The position numbers and the translations under genes are program-made. Shown here piece after piece: positions 12,660 through 22,630 of a DNA stretch of 64,000 nt (its first letter is position 1; each line of letters opens with the position of its first letter). This DNA is from Branchiostoma floridae (lineage: Eukaryota; Chordata; Leptocardii; Amphioxiformes; Branchiostomatidae): NCBI RefSeq assembly GCF_000003815.2, contig NC_049992.1, positions 20,686,340-20,750,339 on the forward strand, in the 5' to 3' direction. A model generated the notes under the pieces. That model did not search any database. It worked only from the letters and a program-made list of their open reading frames with translations, and was not told where the DNA came from.

Positions 12660-13757
12660 TATATTGCAATCCATACATAGTATGGGATTGCAATATATTG
12701 TTTTTCCTTGGTTTCTTCTTCTTCTCCTGTCAAATCTTCAAATTGATTCAACTTTTTCATTTTTAGGCCAAATGAGCTGAAATTTGGCAGGGTGGTAGGG
12801 ATAGCAAATACCCCCAGGTGTTTTTTTCACTTTCTTCATAGAGGCCTTAGAATTTATGATATTTAGGGTTTTTGGTCATTTTTAGACCCATTATGTATAT
12901 TTTGGGACCCTGTGCCCTGGTATTACAACCTAATGGCCTGAAATTTGGTACAGAGGTGCATTGGACATATGACCACAGGACCCCATCAACATTTTTGTCA
13001 TAGATTACTTAGAAATTAGTTATTTTGGGGTGTTTTGGCCATTTTTGACTAAAAATGTATATTTTTGGCTCCTATGCCCTTGTATGGAAACCAAATGACC
13101 TGCAATTTAGTACATAGGTGCATTGGACATATGACAACAGGACCACATCAACGCTTTTGTTATTGATCATTTCAAAAATGAGTTATTTTGGGTTTTTTCG
13201 GCCATTTTTGACTAAAAATGTTTATTTTTGGCTCCTATACCCTTGTATGAAAACCTAATGACCTGAAATTTGGTACAGAGGTGCATTCAACATATGCTCA
13301 CAGGGTCCCATTGACACTTTCTTCATAGATCACTTCAAAAATTAGTTATTTTGGGGTTTTCAGTCATTTTTGACTAAAAATGTATATTTTTGGCTTCTAT
13401 GCCCTTGTATGTAAACAAAATAACCTGAAATTTGGTACAAATGTACATTGGACATATGACAACAGGACCCCATCAACACGTTCTTCATAGAGCACTTATA
13501 AAATGAGTTATTTTGGGATTTTTAGCCATTCTAAACTAAAAAAAAATGTATATTTTTGGCTCCTACATGTATGCCCTTGTATTGAAACCAAATGACCTAA
13601 AATTCGGCATGAAGGTGTGTAGGACAAGTGCCCACAGTACTTCATTTTCCCTTTGAGCAAACATTACTTCAAATTGTTGAATTTTGGGATTTTTTCCAGG
13701 ATGAAGATGGATTGCAATATGCTGTATTTGCTCCTAAGCAAATGTCGGCCTTTCTAG
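12660..13757 (+). mobile_element. Innermost Helentron, TATTGCAATCC type (element 4)
   Basis: The 5' end TATATTGCAATCC with hairpin lies at 12660-12699. The 3' end GGATTGCAATATGC, hairpin TTTGCTcctaAGCAAA and CTAG lies at 13709-13757. After CTAG the sequence resumes with TCCTTTGTCTCTTCTCCTGTC-like sequence matching the start of element 3's body, which shows it was inserted there. Confidence 0.65.
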
Positions 13758-15110
13758 TCCTTTGTCTCTTCTCCTGTCAAATCTTCAAGTTGATTCAACT
13801 TTTTCATTTTTGGGCCAAATGAGCTGAAATTTGGCATGGAGGTAGGGATAGCAAATACCCCCAGGTGTTTTTTTCACTTTTTTGATAGAGGCCTTAGAAT
13901 TTGTGATATTTAGGGTTTTTGGTCATTTTTAGACAAAATATATATATTTTGGGCCCCTGTGCCCTGGTATTAAACCCTAATGACCTGAAATTTGGTACAG
14001 AGGTGTATTGGACAGATAAGCACAGGAACCCAACAACACTTTCTTCATAGACCACTTCAAAAATTAGTTATTTGTAGGTTTTTAGACATATTTGACTAAA
14101 AATGTCTATTTTTGGCTCCTTTGCCCTTGTATGAAAGCTAAATGACCTGAACTTTGGTATATAGGTGTATTGGATATATGAGCAGATGGCTCCATCAACA
14201 CTTTCTTCATAGATTACTTCATTTCTGGGCCAAATGAGCTGAAATTTGGCAGGGTGGTAGAAATAGCAAATACCCCCAGGTGTTTTTTTTCACTTTCTTC
14301 ATAGAGGCCTTAGAATGTATGATATTTAGGTTTTTTGGTCATTTTTAGACCAATTATGTATATTTTGGGACCCTGTGCCCTGGTATTACAACCTAATTGC
14401 CTGAAATTTGGTACAGAGGTGCATTGGACATATGACCACAGGACCCCATCAATATTTTGTCATAGATTACTTAAAAATTAGTTATTTTGGGGTGTTTTGG
14501 CCATTTTTGACTAAAAATGTATATTTTTGGCTCCTATGCCCTTGTATGGAAACCAAATGACCTGAAATTTAGTACATAGGTGCATTGGACATATGACAAC
14601 AGGACCACATCAACGCTTTCGTTATCGATCATTTAAAAAATGAGTTATTTTGGGTTTTTCGGCCATTTTTGACTAAAAATGATTATTTTTGGCTCCTATA
14701 CCCTTGTATGAAAACCAAATGACCTGAAATTCGGCATGAAGGTGTGTCTGGTATGTGCCCACAGTACCTCATTTTCACTTTGGGCATACATTACCTTGAA
14801 TTGTTGAATTTTGGGATTTTTTGCCATTTATGGACTAAAAATGTTAAGTTTTGGCTCCTGTGCCTATGTATGAAAACCAAATGGTCTGAAATTTGGTATG
14901 AAGGTGCGTACAGTATGTAGCCACAGGAGTCTATCCACACCTATGGTGTACATCAATCAAAATTTGTGAAATTTTGGATTTTTTGCCATTATTGACCAAA
15001 AATGTACATTTTTGCTTCCTGTGTCATGAGAAAGCCAACTGATCTGGAATTTGGTGTTGGGGTACCTTTAGCACTATAAATGGGAAATGGGCCACATAGA
15101 CTGGTCCATT
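12745..15110. repeat. 162-bp tandem repeat array inside Helentrons
   Basis: Diverged copies of one unit recur at a period of 160-163 bp. Landmark positions of GACTAAAAATG or its variants are 12886, 13047, 13210, 13372, 13533, 13933, 14093, 14509, 14671, 14833 and 14994. Each unit contains a TGACCTGAAATTTGGTACA block and a TATATTTTTGGCTCCTATGC block. Related units occur in element 2 (15290-15880) and in copy A (3150-3760). Confidence 0.85.
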
Positions 15111-16735
15111 TTGCATAGATTGGGGTGTTCTGGAAGAGTCCTTTATTGTATGAAGATGGATTGCAATATGCTGTATTTGCTCCCAAGCAAATGTCGGCCT
15201 TTCTAGTATTCGTAATGTTTCTTCTTTCTTTCTTTCTCCTGTCAAATCTTCAGAACACGGTATCTCCGTTGTTCCTCAACCGAATGACTTGAAATTTGGC
15301 ACAAGGGTAGAGTGGGCCAATACCCTCGGGCGTTTTTTTCATTTTTTCCATATCTGTCTCTTAAATGATTTTATTAAGGTTTTTTGGTCATCTTAAGACC
15401 AAAACTGTATATTTGGGCCCCCTGTACCCTGGTATTATAACCGAATGAGCTGAAATTTGGCACAGATGTGCCTTGATAAGTCCCCCATATAGATTCAATA
15501 TCAGTTTTGGTGTACAGTATAAGGAAATGCTTATTTTTGCGATTTTTTGGTCATTTTTTTACCAAAAAAGGACACTTTTGGCTCCTGTACCTTGGTTTTA
15601 GAACCGGATGACCTGAAATTTAGTATAGGATCGCCCTAGACATATGAGCACATGGATTCATTAACAGTTGAGGCATACAGTACAACAAAATGCTTAATTT
15701 TGCGATTATTTGGCCATTTTATGACCAAAAAGTACACTTTTGGCTCTTGTGCTCTGGTTTTAAAACCAAATGACCTAAATTTTGGTAAAATGGTGAACTA
15801 GATATTTATTCAAATGACACATGTATAATTTTTGTCATAAACTACGTCAAAATGATATATTTGGGGATTTTTTTTTGGTCATTTTCCAATAGCCAGAGGG
15901 CCAGCTGCCGATTGCACCTCCTGGCATATATGTCTATTTAATCTAATTAGATAGGTAACCAATCACTTAGCCTGAATCTATATCCTAAAGAGGGGGGGGG
16001 GGGGGGGGTGACAGCCAATCAGCGAGCCCGGTGTTATCTGGAAGAGTCCATTCTTACACGGAGGGGTTCATTTTTTTTTAAATTCATCCTAGGAATGGTG
16101 AAGTCTTTCAGTGGGTGTATTTTTGGACAGGTATATTTTGCAGTTTTACAGAAGGTGTGCTGGAAGAGTCTATTCTCGCACGGAGGGGGGATTTTTTTAA
16201 ATTCATATTTTGGACTTTGGTGACTTCTCGTTTGTCAAAGTCTTTCAGTAGGGTTATTTTTGGACTGGTCTAATTTGCAATTTTAAATGGGTGTGTTGGA
16301 AGAGTCCATTGTTGCATGGAGGGGGCTTTTTATAAAATCCATTGGCTTTTTTTAAAATCCATTTTTTGGACTTCAATGATTATGTCAAAGTCCTATTTTA
16401 GCGGATGTATTTTTGGACTGCTCTACTTTACATGGAAGAGTCCATTTTTTGCACACGGAAGGGGGATTTTTTTCAAATTCAGTTTGGACGGGTGATGATT
16501 CAAAATTCAATTTTTAGTGGAAGTGTTTTAAGACTGGTCTATTATACCTTTTCATGCACTGGGACCTTTTTCTGCTAAATTCAATTTTGGATTTGGTTTC
16601 TTATTCAAAAGCCCAAGGTTTCAGTGGGAGTATTTCTGGACTGGTCTATTGTGCAAATTCACATAGGGTGCACTGGAGTCCATTCTTGAACGGGGGAATT
16701 TTGTAAGATTCATTTTTGGATTAAGGTCTACAAGT

Positions 16736-16835
16736 NNNNNNNNNNNNNNNNNNNNNNNNNNNNNNNNNNNNNNNNNNNNNNNNNNNNNNNNNNNNNNNNN
16801 NNNNNNNNNNNNNNNNNNNNNNNNNNNNNNNNNNN
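16736..16835. other. Assembly gap (100 N)
   Basis: Exactly 100 N inside Helentron element 2. The size is probably a placeholder. Copy A at 2265-2330 covers the corresponding region without such an interruption. Confidence 0.99.
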
Positions 16836-17059
16836 ACATTAGTAAAAGTGATTTTTCAATGGGTGATTTTGAAATAGTCTATTGTTGCATGGGGAGGGAG
16901 ATGGCTGAAATATGCTGTATTTGCTCTCAAGCAAATGTCGGCCTTTCTAGTTTCTATTTTCTTTTTGAACAGACAAGGACAATGTGGCACTGCACTCAAG
17001 TTTTGTAACTTATTAAAAGTGCCATATACAAAGTACAGACAGAAGGTAAATGTAGTCTT

Positions 17060-17225
17060 TTACCTCCCCGACCGAAGTCAGATACCCATTTTTACACCTG
17101 GGTGAAGTGAGGAAGGTCGCGTTAAGTGCCTTTCCCTTGAGCACAAATTCGGGGGCACGGCGGGGATCGAACTCAGGACCTATAGATTCCGAGCCGAACG
17201 CTCTACCACTTACACCACGCCCGAC
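17060..17225 (-). mobile_element. tRNA-derived SINE
   Basis: The minus strand shows a tRNA-like head: A box GTAAGTGGTAGAGCG (complement at 17199-17213) and B box GAGTTCGATCC (complement at 17164-17174), followed by a body with a TTTACACCTGGGTG-type segment in complement. It abuts the 3' side of the broken glycosyltransferase exon. Confidence 0.7.
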
Positions 17226-17241
17226 GCGACTAATGACTTAC

Positions 17242-17467
17242 CATGCTAGGCGGCACCCTGTATTACTTGACGTTACTTCACGTTACGTTCGTAGGCCTTC
17301 CTCACGTCTGCTGGGTTGTCGTCTGCCGCGATGACTGTAGTATTAGGGTAGTACTGGCCCACAGACTTTAGCAGGCATCTTAGGTTGTCATAGTTACATG
17401 ATGACGTCACAACTACCGTGACTCCGTCACCGATATATATTTGTGTTGATTTTATAAACATTATCAA
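17242..17467 (-). pseudogene. Broken exon of a B4GALNT-like glycosyltransferase
   Basis: The minus strand encodes VTVVVTSSCNYDNLRCLLKS followed by VGQYYPNTTVIAADDNPADV, which matches the start of the catalytic fold (nucleotide-sugar binding strand and ADD motif) of beta-1,4-N-acetylgalactosaminyltransferase-type proteins. The reading frame then meets a stop at 17273-17275. A 10-bp tandem duplication (ACGTGAAGTA/ACGTCAAGTA) shifts the frame, and even without it a TAA stands where the family usually has Gln. Past these lesions the frame resumes as YRVPPSM and ends at a good donor (GTAAGT, complement of 17236-17241). So the exon structure is intact but the protein is not. The 5' acceptor is unclear and no other exons were found nearby. 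Confidence 0.6.
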
Positions 17468-17474
17468 TAAGTTT

Positions 17475-17902
17475 CGCCTGATTTCAGAAAAAAAGAGAAT
17501 GTTTTTCCTCTTCAGGGATGATTGGATATACCTAAAAAGACAAACATGATGTGTTTTAGCCTAATAATCATACTTGTAGAACTGACACCAGGAAGGTGGC
17601 CATGACTACAGTTGCAGAAGTGAAAGTTGTTGGATAGTTGTAAAAGTGACACCAAATATGGAAGTCATGAATGTAGTTGCCAGCTTTGCAAGTGATACTG
17701 GTGTACCACACTAGTATCACTTTTACTACACTAGTTCATTTTTTTAATACAGGAATGAACGTCGTGTTAGTTGTGATGCCACGTTTTGTCACTTCAAATT
17801 AATCCTGCCACGACGTTTATTGTGTTTATTTTGATAATCGAGACATCTCATTATTTTGCACTCTGCATAGTGTGTCATCGATAGAATCTACTTGCTGTGG
17901 CC
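17475..17902 (+). mobile_element. MITE copy, GGCCACAGCAA family, left end missing
   Basis: The right terminal repeat (…CTACTTGCTGTGGCC) ends at 17902 and is followed by TTA. The interior (a CACACTAGTATCACTTTTAC-like stretch and a GGAATGAA block) matches the full copies at 31041-31560 and 54043-54606. The left terminal repeat is absent near the glycosyltransferase exon. Confidence 0.65.
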
Positions 17903-18700
17903 TTAGCAAATTAAAATAATGGTAGAGACTCTAATTTAGAAAGTTCAGTTGCAAGTTTGTTCCCAAAGGCTAATTGCAAGTACACTGTAGAACACTGTAA
18001 AACATCGGAGACATACATGTAATAAATATTTTTTTTTTAAATAAAGACTGCACAACTAGTGGTGTTAGCTATATCTAGACAGGTTGTGTTTGACTTCTTT
18101 TTCTCTAGAAATTGTGAGTTCTGCAATTTTCTGCAAAAAGTGTTTCCGTTCGCCCGTTTATATTGAAAAGTTAAAGTTGAATGAATGTTGACATAGAGCA
18201 TTTACATTATTTCTCACGCTGCTAATGTCATATAGTTCTAGGTCCGCTGCAAACGTTTAAAAGCCGCATTTAGTCGGTATACGTAGGCCACAGCAAATGA
18301 ATTTTACGGATGACGTCCTTTTTAGAGTGCAAAAATAATGAATAAGGGGGAAAAGCTACTATCCAAGGTTAAGCAGAGGTTAGGCTCCGGCTGTTTTTTT
18401 AACGTTTTTCACGACGCCCCAGGGGCGAGCCTAATATTATAGTGTGCGAATTCGTAGGCATGTGAGGAATTTTTACAGCCATGCGTAGTAGTATCATCTG
18501 AGTATTCCCCAGGGAATTTGTTTTCAAGAGGTTTTAAGTATGTTTTGGGGGAAATGGGTGCCGATCGTGCGCTCCTGCTAAAAAAATGTTAAATTGTGTC
18601 TTAATCGTACGATCTTACAATATTCTTCGGTATACTAGTTTGTAGATGCAATATCTACTACCGGAATAAGTTTTTTCGTCTCTTCTAGTGATTTCCCTCG
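17903..18700. other. Intergenic, with a MITE left-end fragment
   Basis: No gene recognised. A left terminal repeat of the GGCCACAGCAA family starts at 18286 and points away from the copy ending at 17902. A segment at 18418-18510 (CAGGGGCGAGCCTAATA and following) resembles 30665-30775. No partner right end was found downstream. Confidence 0.45.
18286..18560 (+). mobile_element. Left-end fragment of GGCCACAGCAA MITE family
   Basis: It begins GGCCACAGCAAATGA with ACGGATGACGTCC following, as in the full copies. Only this end is present. Confidence 0.5.
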
Positions 18701-18767
18701 TAATACGACGGTATCTAGGTGCTGCCCCCAAGACCCAAGCCGTACCCAAGCCGTACCCAAGCAGAAC

Positions 18768-20687
18768 ATGGCCGACAGAGGTGACCGTAACGAGCTTTAC
18801 TCTCTACTTGGAGTGCCTCCTACAGCTACGCGCGATGAAATCATCGATGCATACAAGAGAGCAGTTTTGCAGTATGAAGAGGCTTCAACGTTGGGCAGAA
18901 AGGACAGCGCTTATAAGGAAGCTGACTCAAACTATAAAGAGGTGAGCAGGGCGTTCTTTGTTCTTTCTGACGCGTCGCACAGACAAATCTACAATGACAG
19001 CGGCGTCATCCCCAACTCTCCCAAGCCTACCAAGAAGTCAATACGGCAGCGAAGAGACTATTGTGTGCAACATAATTCACAAAGCATAACTATCTATGTA
19101 CCCCCAAACCTTGCGAAGTCCTGGCTAACTGCCTGTGAAGAAGAGCACGCCACTAATGCAACAAAATTGACTCAAGGCCACCAAATCAAAACTACGTTCG
19201 GTGATGCCAAGTCTGAAGAATCGGTTGGAACCGTGAGCATCACAGTGTATGAAAGCACTCAAAAACTGTTGATTCAGGGTTCGGCATATTTGCTCTGGTT
19301 TTCAGAAGTCTTTCCTACACTTAGGAAGAGAATCAAAGCCAAGTCTGTCAGTGCTGAAACTCAAACCGAAAACATGGCTTCCGAGGCGGCAGATAGCTCA
19401 GAGTCTGTGATTGTTCCTAACCCGTCAATTTGCCAAACATGCGATCAGCCCCTATCATCCGATGTTTGCCCTTTATGCAATACTGTACCTAAAGACTTTG
19501 TGGATGTGAACAGTAATGAGATCAACACTTCCGCAAACCACCTCATTCAAGACAGCATCAACAAGCTGGAAACCTGCCTGATAAACTCCATCGCAGACAG
19601 AAAGCTGTTTGAGGACTCTATCTCTCAACGCCTCTCTGCTCTGGAAGCCAAACCAAACTCATGCAAACATGTTTGTGACATTTCATCTACTGTTGAGGGA
19701 AGAAGATTAAGGGAGGATATTGTGCGACTAGAGGGTGTAAAGTGTCAGTTGGAGCGCGAAGTCAAGTCATTGCAGGAAAAACTAGAGGAGTTAGCTAGTT
19801 ATGTCCACATCCAGTCCAGTAAAACGCCGATAGAACTGAAATCTATGGAAACCCAGACCACAGATAATCAATCTATGGATCAAGATTCTGATCGTGCTGA
19901 TAAGCTGATACACGAAGTCGTCGCTACAGTGAACGTACAAAACCGATTTGAAGTTCTGGATAAAGTCTCTGATCATCCCGACTCAGACAGTTCGCACATG
20001 CTGTCGAAACAAGGAGCACGGAGTGTCAATTCAAAGGCAAATCACAGGACCCACGCGACCCGCTATGAAAAGGCACCGCCAAAGGACGAAGGAATTAGCA
20101 CCTCTCAGGGAAAACAAGGCACACAACTCGACATTCTGATTTTGGGGGACTCAAATACAAAGGCGCTAAAAGGGGACATTCTATACCCCAACAAAAGTGT
20201 GAGAAAGGAGCTAACATATAACTTGACAGAGGCTACCGAATATATCCAACACTCCAGGTTGCCTGATCCTAAGGTTATTTTGGCTCATGTCGGTACAAAT
20301 GACATTCGGGACATCCGAGATGCATCGAAAGTGTCTGAAGGCTTCCGCAAGTTCATTCAAACCTCCCGTGACAAATACCCACAGACCAGTCTTGTCCTTT
20401 CGTCCATTCTACCAAGAGACGCCCCTACCCTACACGGTATCGGAGATGATGTGAATTCCTTTCTGAAAGTAGTCGGGGATGAAACGAGCTTCGTCCATAT
20501 CGTTGACAACACAAACTTTGCCAACGAAGGGGCGATTAAAAGTGCTCTATTCGCTTCGGACGGCTACCATATCAACAGGAATGGAATTCGCGTTCTAGCT
20601 GCTAATATCAAGCGAACAACCAACACGATGGTCCAAAAGGGCATGAAAAATCCCCACTTGTGGGACATGAATATTGATGATAATTAG
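18768..20687 (+). CDS. ORF1: J-like domain + zinc ribbon + coiled coil + SGNH esterase
   Basis: An uninterrupted 639-residue ORF starting at ATG 18768. Residues 7-80 read as a J domain (LYSLLGVPPTATRDEIIDAY … FFVLSDASHRQIYNDSG), but the HPD tripeptide needed to stimulate Hsp70 is absent; the loop reads QYEEAST. Residues 100-187 form a second, unnamed globular-looking segment (ITIYVPPNLAKSWL … LLIQGSAYLLWFSEVFP). Cys222, 225, 234 and 237 make a zinc-ribbon-like CxxC-x8-CxxC. Residues 310-345 look coiled-coil. Residues 454-620 are an SGNH/GDSL hydrolase with GDSN (460), GTND (509) and DGYH (598), as in the ORF1 esterase of CR1/L2 LINEs. The lack of introns, same strand as the downstream ORF2 and the esterase domain point to a retrotransposon ORF1. 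A host retrogene is the alternative. Confidence 0.8.
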   Translation: MADRGDRNELYSLLGVPPTATRDEIIDAYKRAVLQYEEASTLGRKDSAYKEADSNYKEVSRAFFVLSDASHRQIYNDSGVIPNSPKPTKKSIRQRRDYCVQHNSQSITIYVPPNLAKSWLTACEEEHATNATKLTQGHQIKTTFGDAKSEESVGTVSITVYESTQKLLIQGSAYLLWFSEVFPTLRKRIKAKSVSAETQTENMASEAADSSESVIVPNPSICQTCDQPLSSDVCPLCNTVPKDFVDVNSNEINTSANHLIQDSINKLETCLINSIADRKLFEDSISQRLSALEAKPNSCKHVCDISSTVEGRRLREDIVRLEGVKCQLEREVKSLQEKLEELASYVHIQSSKTPIELKSMETQTTDNQSMDQDSDRADKLIHEVVATVNVQNRFEVLDKVSDHPDSDSSHMLSKQGARSVNSKANHRTHATRYEKAPPKDEGISTSQGKQGTQLDILILGDSNTKALKGDILYPNKSVRKELTYNLTEATEYIQHSRLPDPKVILAHVGTNDIRDIRDASKVSEGFRKFIQTSRDKYPQTSLVLSSILPRDAPTLHGIGDDVNSFLKVVGDETSFVHIVDNTNFANEGAIKSALFASDGYHINRNGIRVLAANIKRTTNTMVQKGMKNPHLWDMNIDDN

Positions 20688-22630
20688 ATGCCAGTCACTG
20701 TTGTCTCCATTGGAAACTGTCCGTGATTGGTTGAAAACTTAAAAGGCGGGCCGTAGTAATGTTTATGTTACGATATCTCCCCTGTGTCAACGTCGCTATT
20801 CATATGCGTTACCGGCCGCTGTTTCAATTGTTATTACATTAGCACGTTTTAACAATACCAATTCGTTGCCTGACTCAAAACCAACAGGATTTTTAGTATA
20901 GTTTTGTCCATCTTGTGGTCAAAATACCCAAGGATATTCCATCATTAAAAAAACATATATATATATATATCAGTCAGCTCGCAGCTGGTGAAGTTGGACG
21001 ATTTACTAGTGCTGGGTTTCGATGGCAAAAGATTCAATATGGCGCTAGTAGTAGTAAAATATTCCAAACTGAACGTATTTGTAATATAATTTAAACAGCC
21101 ACCAAGCCACTTTTCAGCGACAAATTATTGTCAGGATACGGTTTGAAAGTTCCTTCCGATAAAATAGAACAAGATAGCGCAACAGTTGGAACGGATTGGT
21201 TGCACCGAGCGCCACTGTGCTCAAATAGAAGACACCATTCTATTAAACTGTCCATTGCCAGTCCCAGTTTGTATGTTTTTCTCTCCAATCATTGCCCAGG
21301 TTGTAGACCAGCCTTCAAGTTTATTTGTAATCCTGAACTGGCATTTTAGACCTTTTCAAAAAGGTGCTTTGTAAATTGTTACGAATTACCGACGCCGTCA
21401 GTTCTTGACAACAATCATCCCGCTTGGGTAACATCATTTGTAGCAGCATGGGTGAGTTGTACATTAAAAAAACACAGGCACGATTTATTTTGAGACCAAT
21501 TATCTAATTGAGTCACATATTCTTTAAAATGTGTTCTGGTCAATTTGATAAAAAGTCCTGAAATGAATTAACTAACGCTATGTTTAGTTTAATAAAGAAA
21601 ACAATCCAAAACAGCACGCAACATTTCCCACCACAATACAGTAGACTATCCCATTGACCTGAGATGAACCGGCGGGCGCCATGTTTGATTTCCCAAGCGG
21701 TCACGAAAACTCGACCCAAAAACAGAATAAAGAAGGAAAAATACACAAGCATACACAAAACACACACAACTTAGGAGGATGAAAACTTAAGTCTGATTCA
21801 TGTAACCGATGCCCAGAATATAGTTGTGTAATATAATGGAGACAATCAAATCAAGTTACGGAACGATAGTGAAAAAAAAAACGTGGTTCGTCCAAAACTA
21901 GCTTAAAACAAGCAGCTTTGACCAAAACTCATTGCTTGTAACTTACAGGGCTAAAGTTCTAAATACACACACCAAACGATTTCAAAGACTTTGATTTACA
22001 GTTGAAAACCCCGCTCCCAGCACAGGCACAAAGAGGTGATTTGCATGAAAGTGCCCGCGAAGACAAAGGGGCGCTAATAAGGCTCTGTCATCTATGCCAA
22101 CACCGCCTCATTATAGCTTCAAAACATCTCTTTTTCAGCGTGGAAACTGTGAATAAAGTGCACATTTCATATTTCATCCGATATCTTCCGATCCTACCGA
22201 TAAAATGAAACAAAAACTACTCCATTTGAAAGAGCAAAAGCCGCCCGCCATCTTGATTTTCGTATTTGTTTTTCTATCGGTGCGTTCAGGAATTATGGGA
22301 GAAAAAAGTGTCGGTAAATAGGAACGGGATTTTAAATGTATCAGACATAAAAAAACTACACAGTAGAAATTTTTTAAGTTTTACGTCGTTTCAAGGCTGA
22401 CATTTTCATTTATCATGTATATACTTTTGTTAATTTATATCATAAACTAATCGATCGTAATCTTGGGAAATACTTCTGCTGCTTTCTGTATATATGCCGT
22501 GCGGCACTTCAGACCCGCCTGTGGGTGTGGCCTATTAGCATAGCAACGAGAAGAATAGCCTAGCAACGGACCAGCGTGCAACCCTCTCTTAGGCCTGGGT
22601 CAGTACACGGGCAGGAAGAACCAGCCTGCA
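20688..22630 (+). other. Non-coding spacer between ORF1 and the proline-rich ORF
   Basis: No convincing coding potential. It contains a TA-rich run at 20955-20971, a GCCATCTTG (YY1-type motif) at 22248-22256, and two TAGCAACG motifs near 22540-22570. It could be a long internal promoter/spacer of the element, a 5' UTR of the proline-rich ORF plus ORF2, or an unrelated insertion; I found no terminal repeats to mark an insertion. Confidence 0.4.

Larger units (their letters stand above)
12614..15206 (+). mobile_element. Inner Helentron, TATTGCAATCC type (element 3)
   Basis: It begins with TATATTGCAATCC and a hairpin (CAATCCATA / TATGGGATTG). It ends with GGATTGCAATATGC (15158-15171), hairpin TTTGCTcccaAGCAAA and CTAG at 15203-15206. 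The body is made of the 162-bp tandem repeat. It is interrupted near its 5' end by element 4. Confidence 0.65.
12524..16951 (+). mobile_element. Nested stack of Helentron/Helitron2-like elements
   Basis: Four 5' termini are stacked at 12525, 12574, 12614 and 12660, and three 3' termini (hairpin, then CTAG, then T) lie at 13757, 15206 and 16950. The simplest reading: a solo 5' end (12525-12572); element 2 (12574-12613 continuing at 15207-16950, TATTTCAGCC type, same family as 2162-3860 inverted); element 3 inside it (12614-12659 continuing at 13758-15206, TATTGCAATCC type); element 4 inside element 3 (12660-13757). The continuation of each interrupted element after the inner CTAG supports this order. 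None carries Rep or helicase coding sequence. Element 2 contains the assembly gap at 16736-16835. Confidence is good for the family structure and moderate for the insertion order. Confidence 0.72.

Noticed and set aside
16621-16839. ORF running through the N gap, also 27948-28297
   Set aside because: They consist mostly of unknown residues from the 100-N gaps.
17150-17222. tRNA gene on the minus strand; similarly 62231-62304 and 12270-12332
   Set aside because: A and B boxes are present but acceptor stems do not pair and SINE-like bodies follow.
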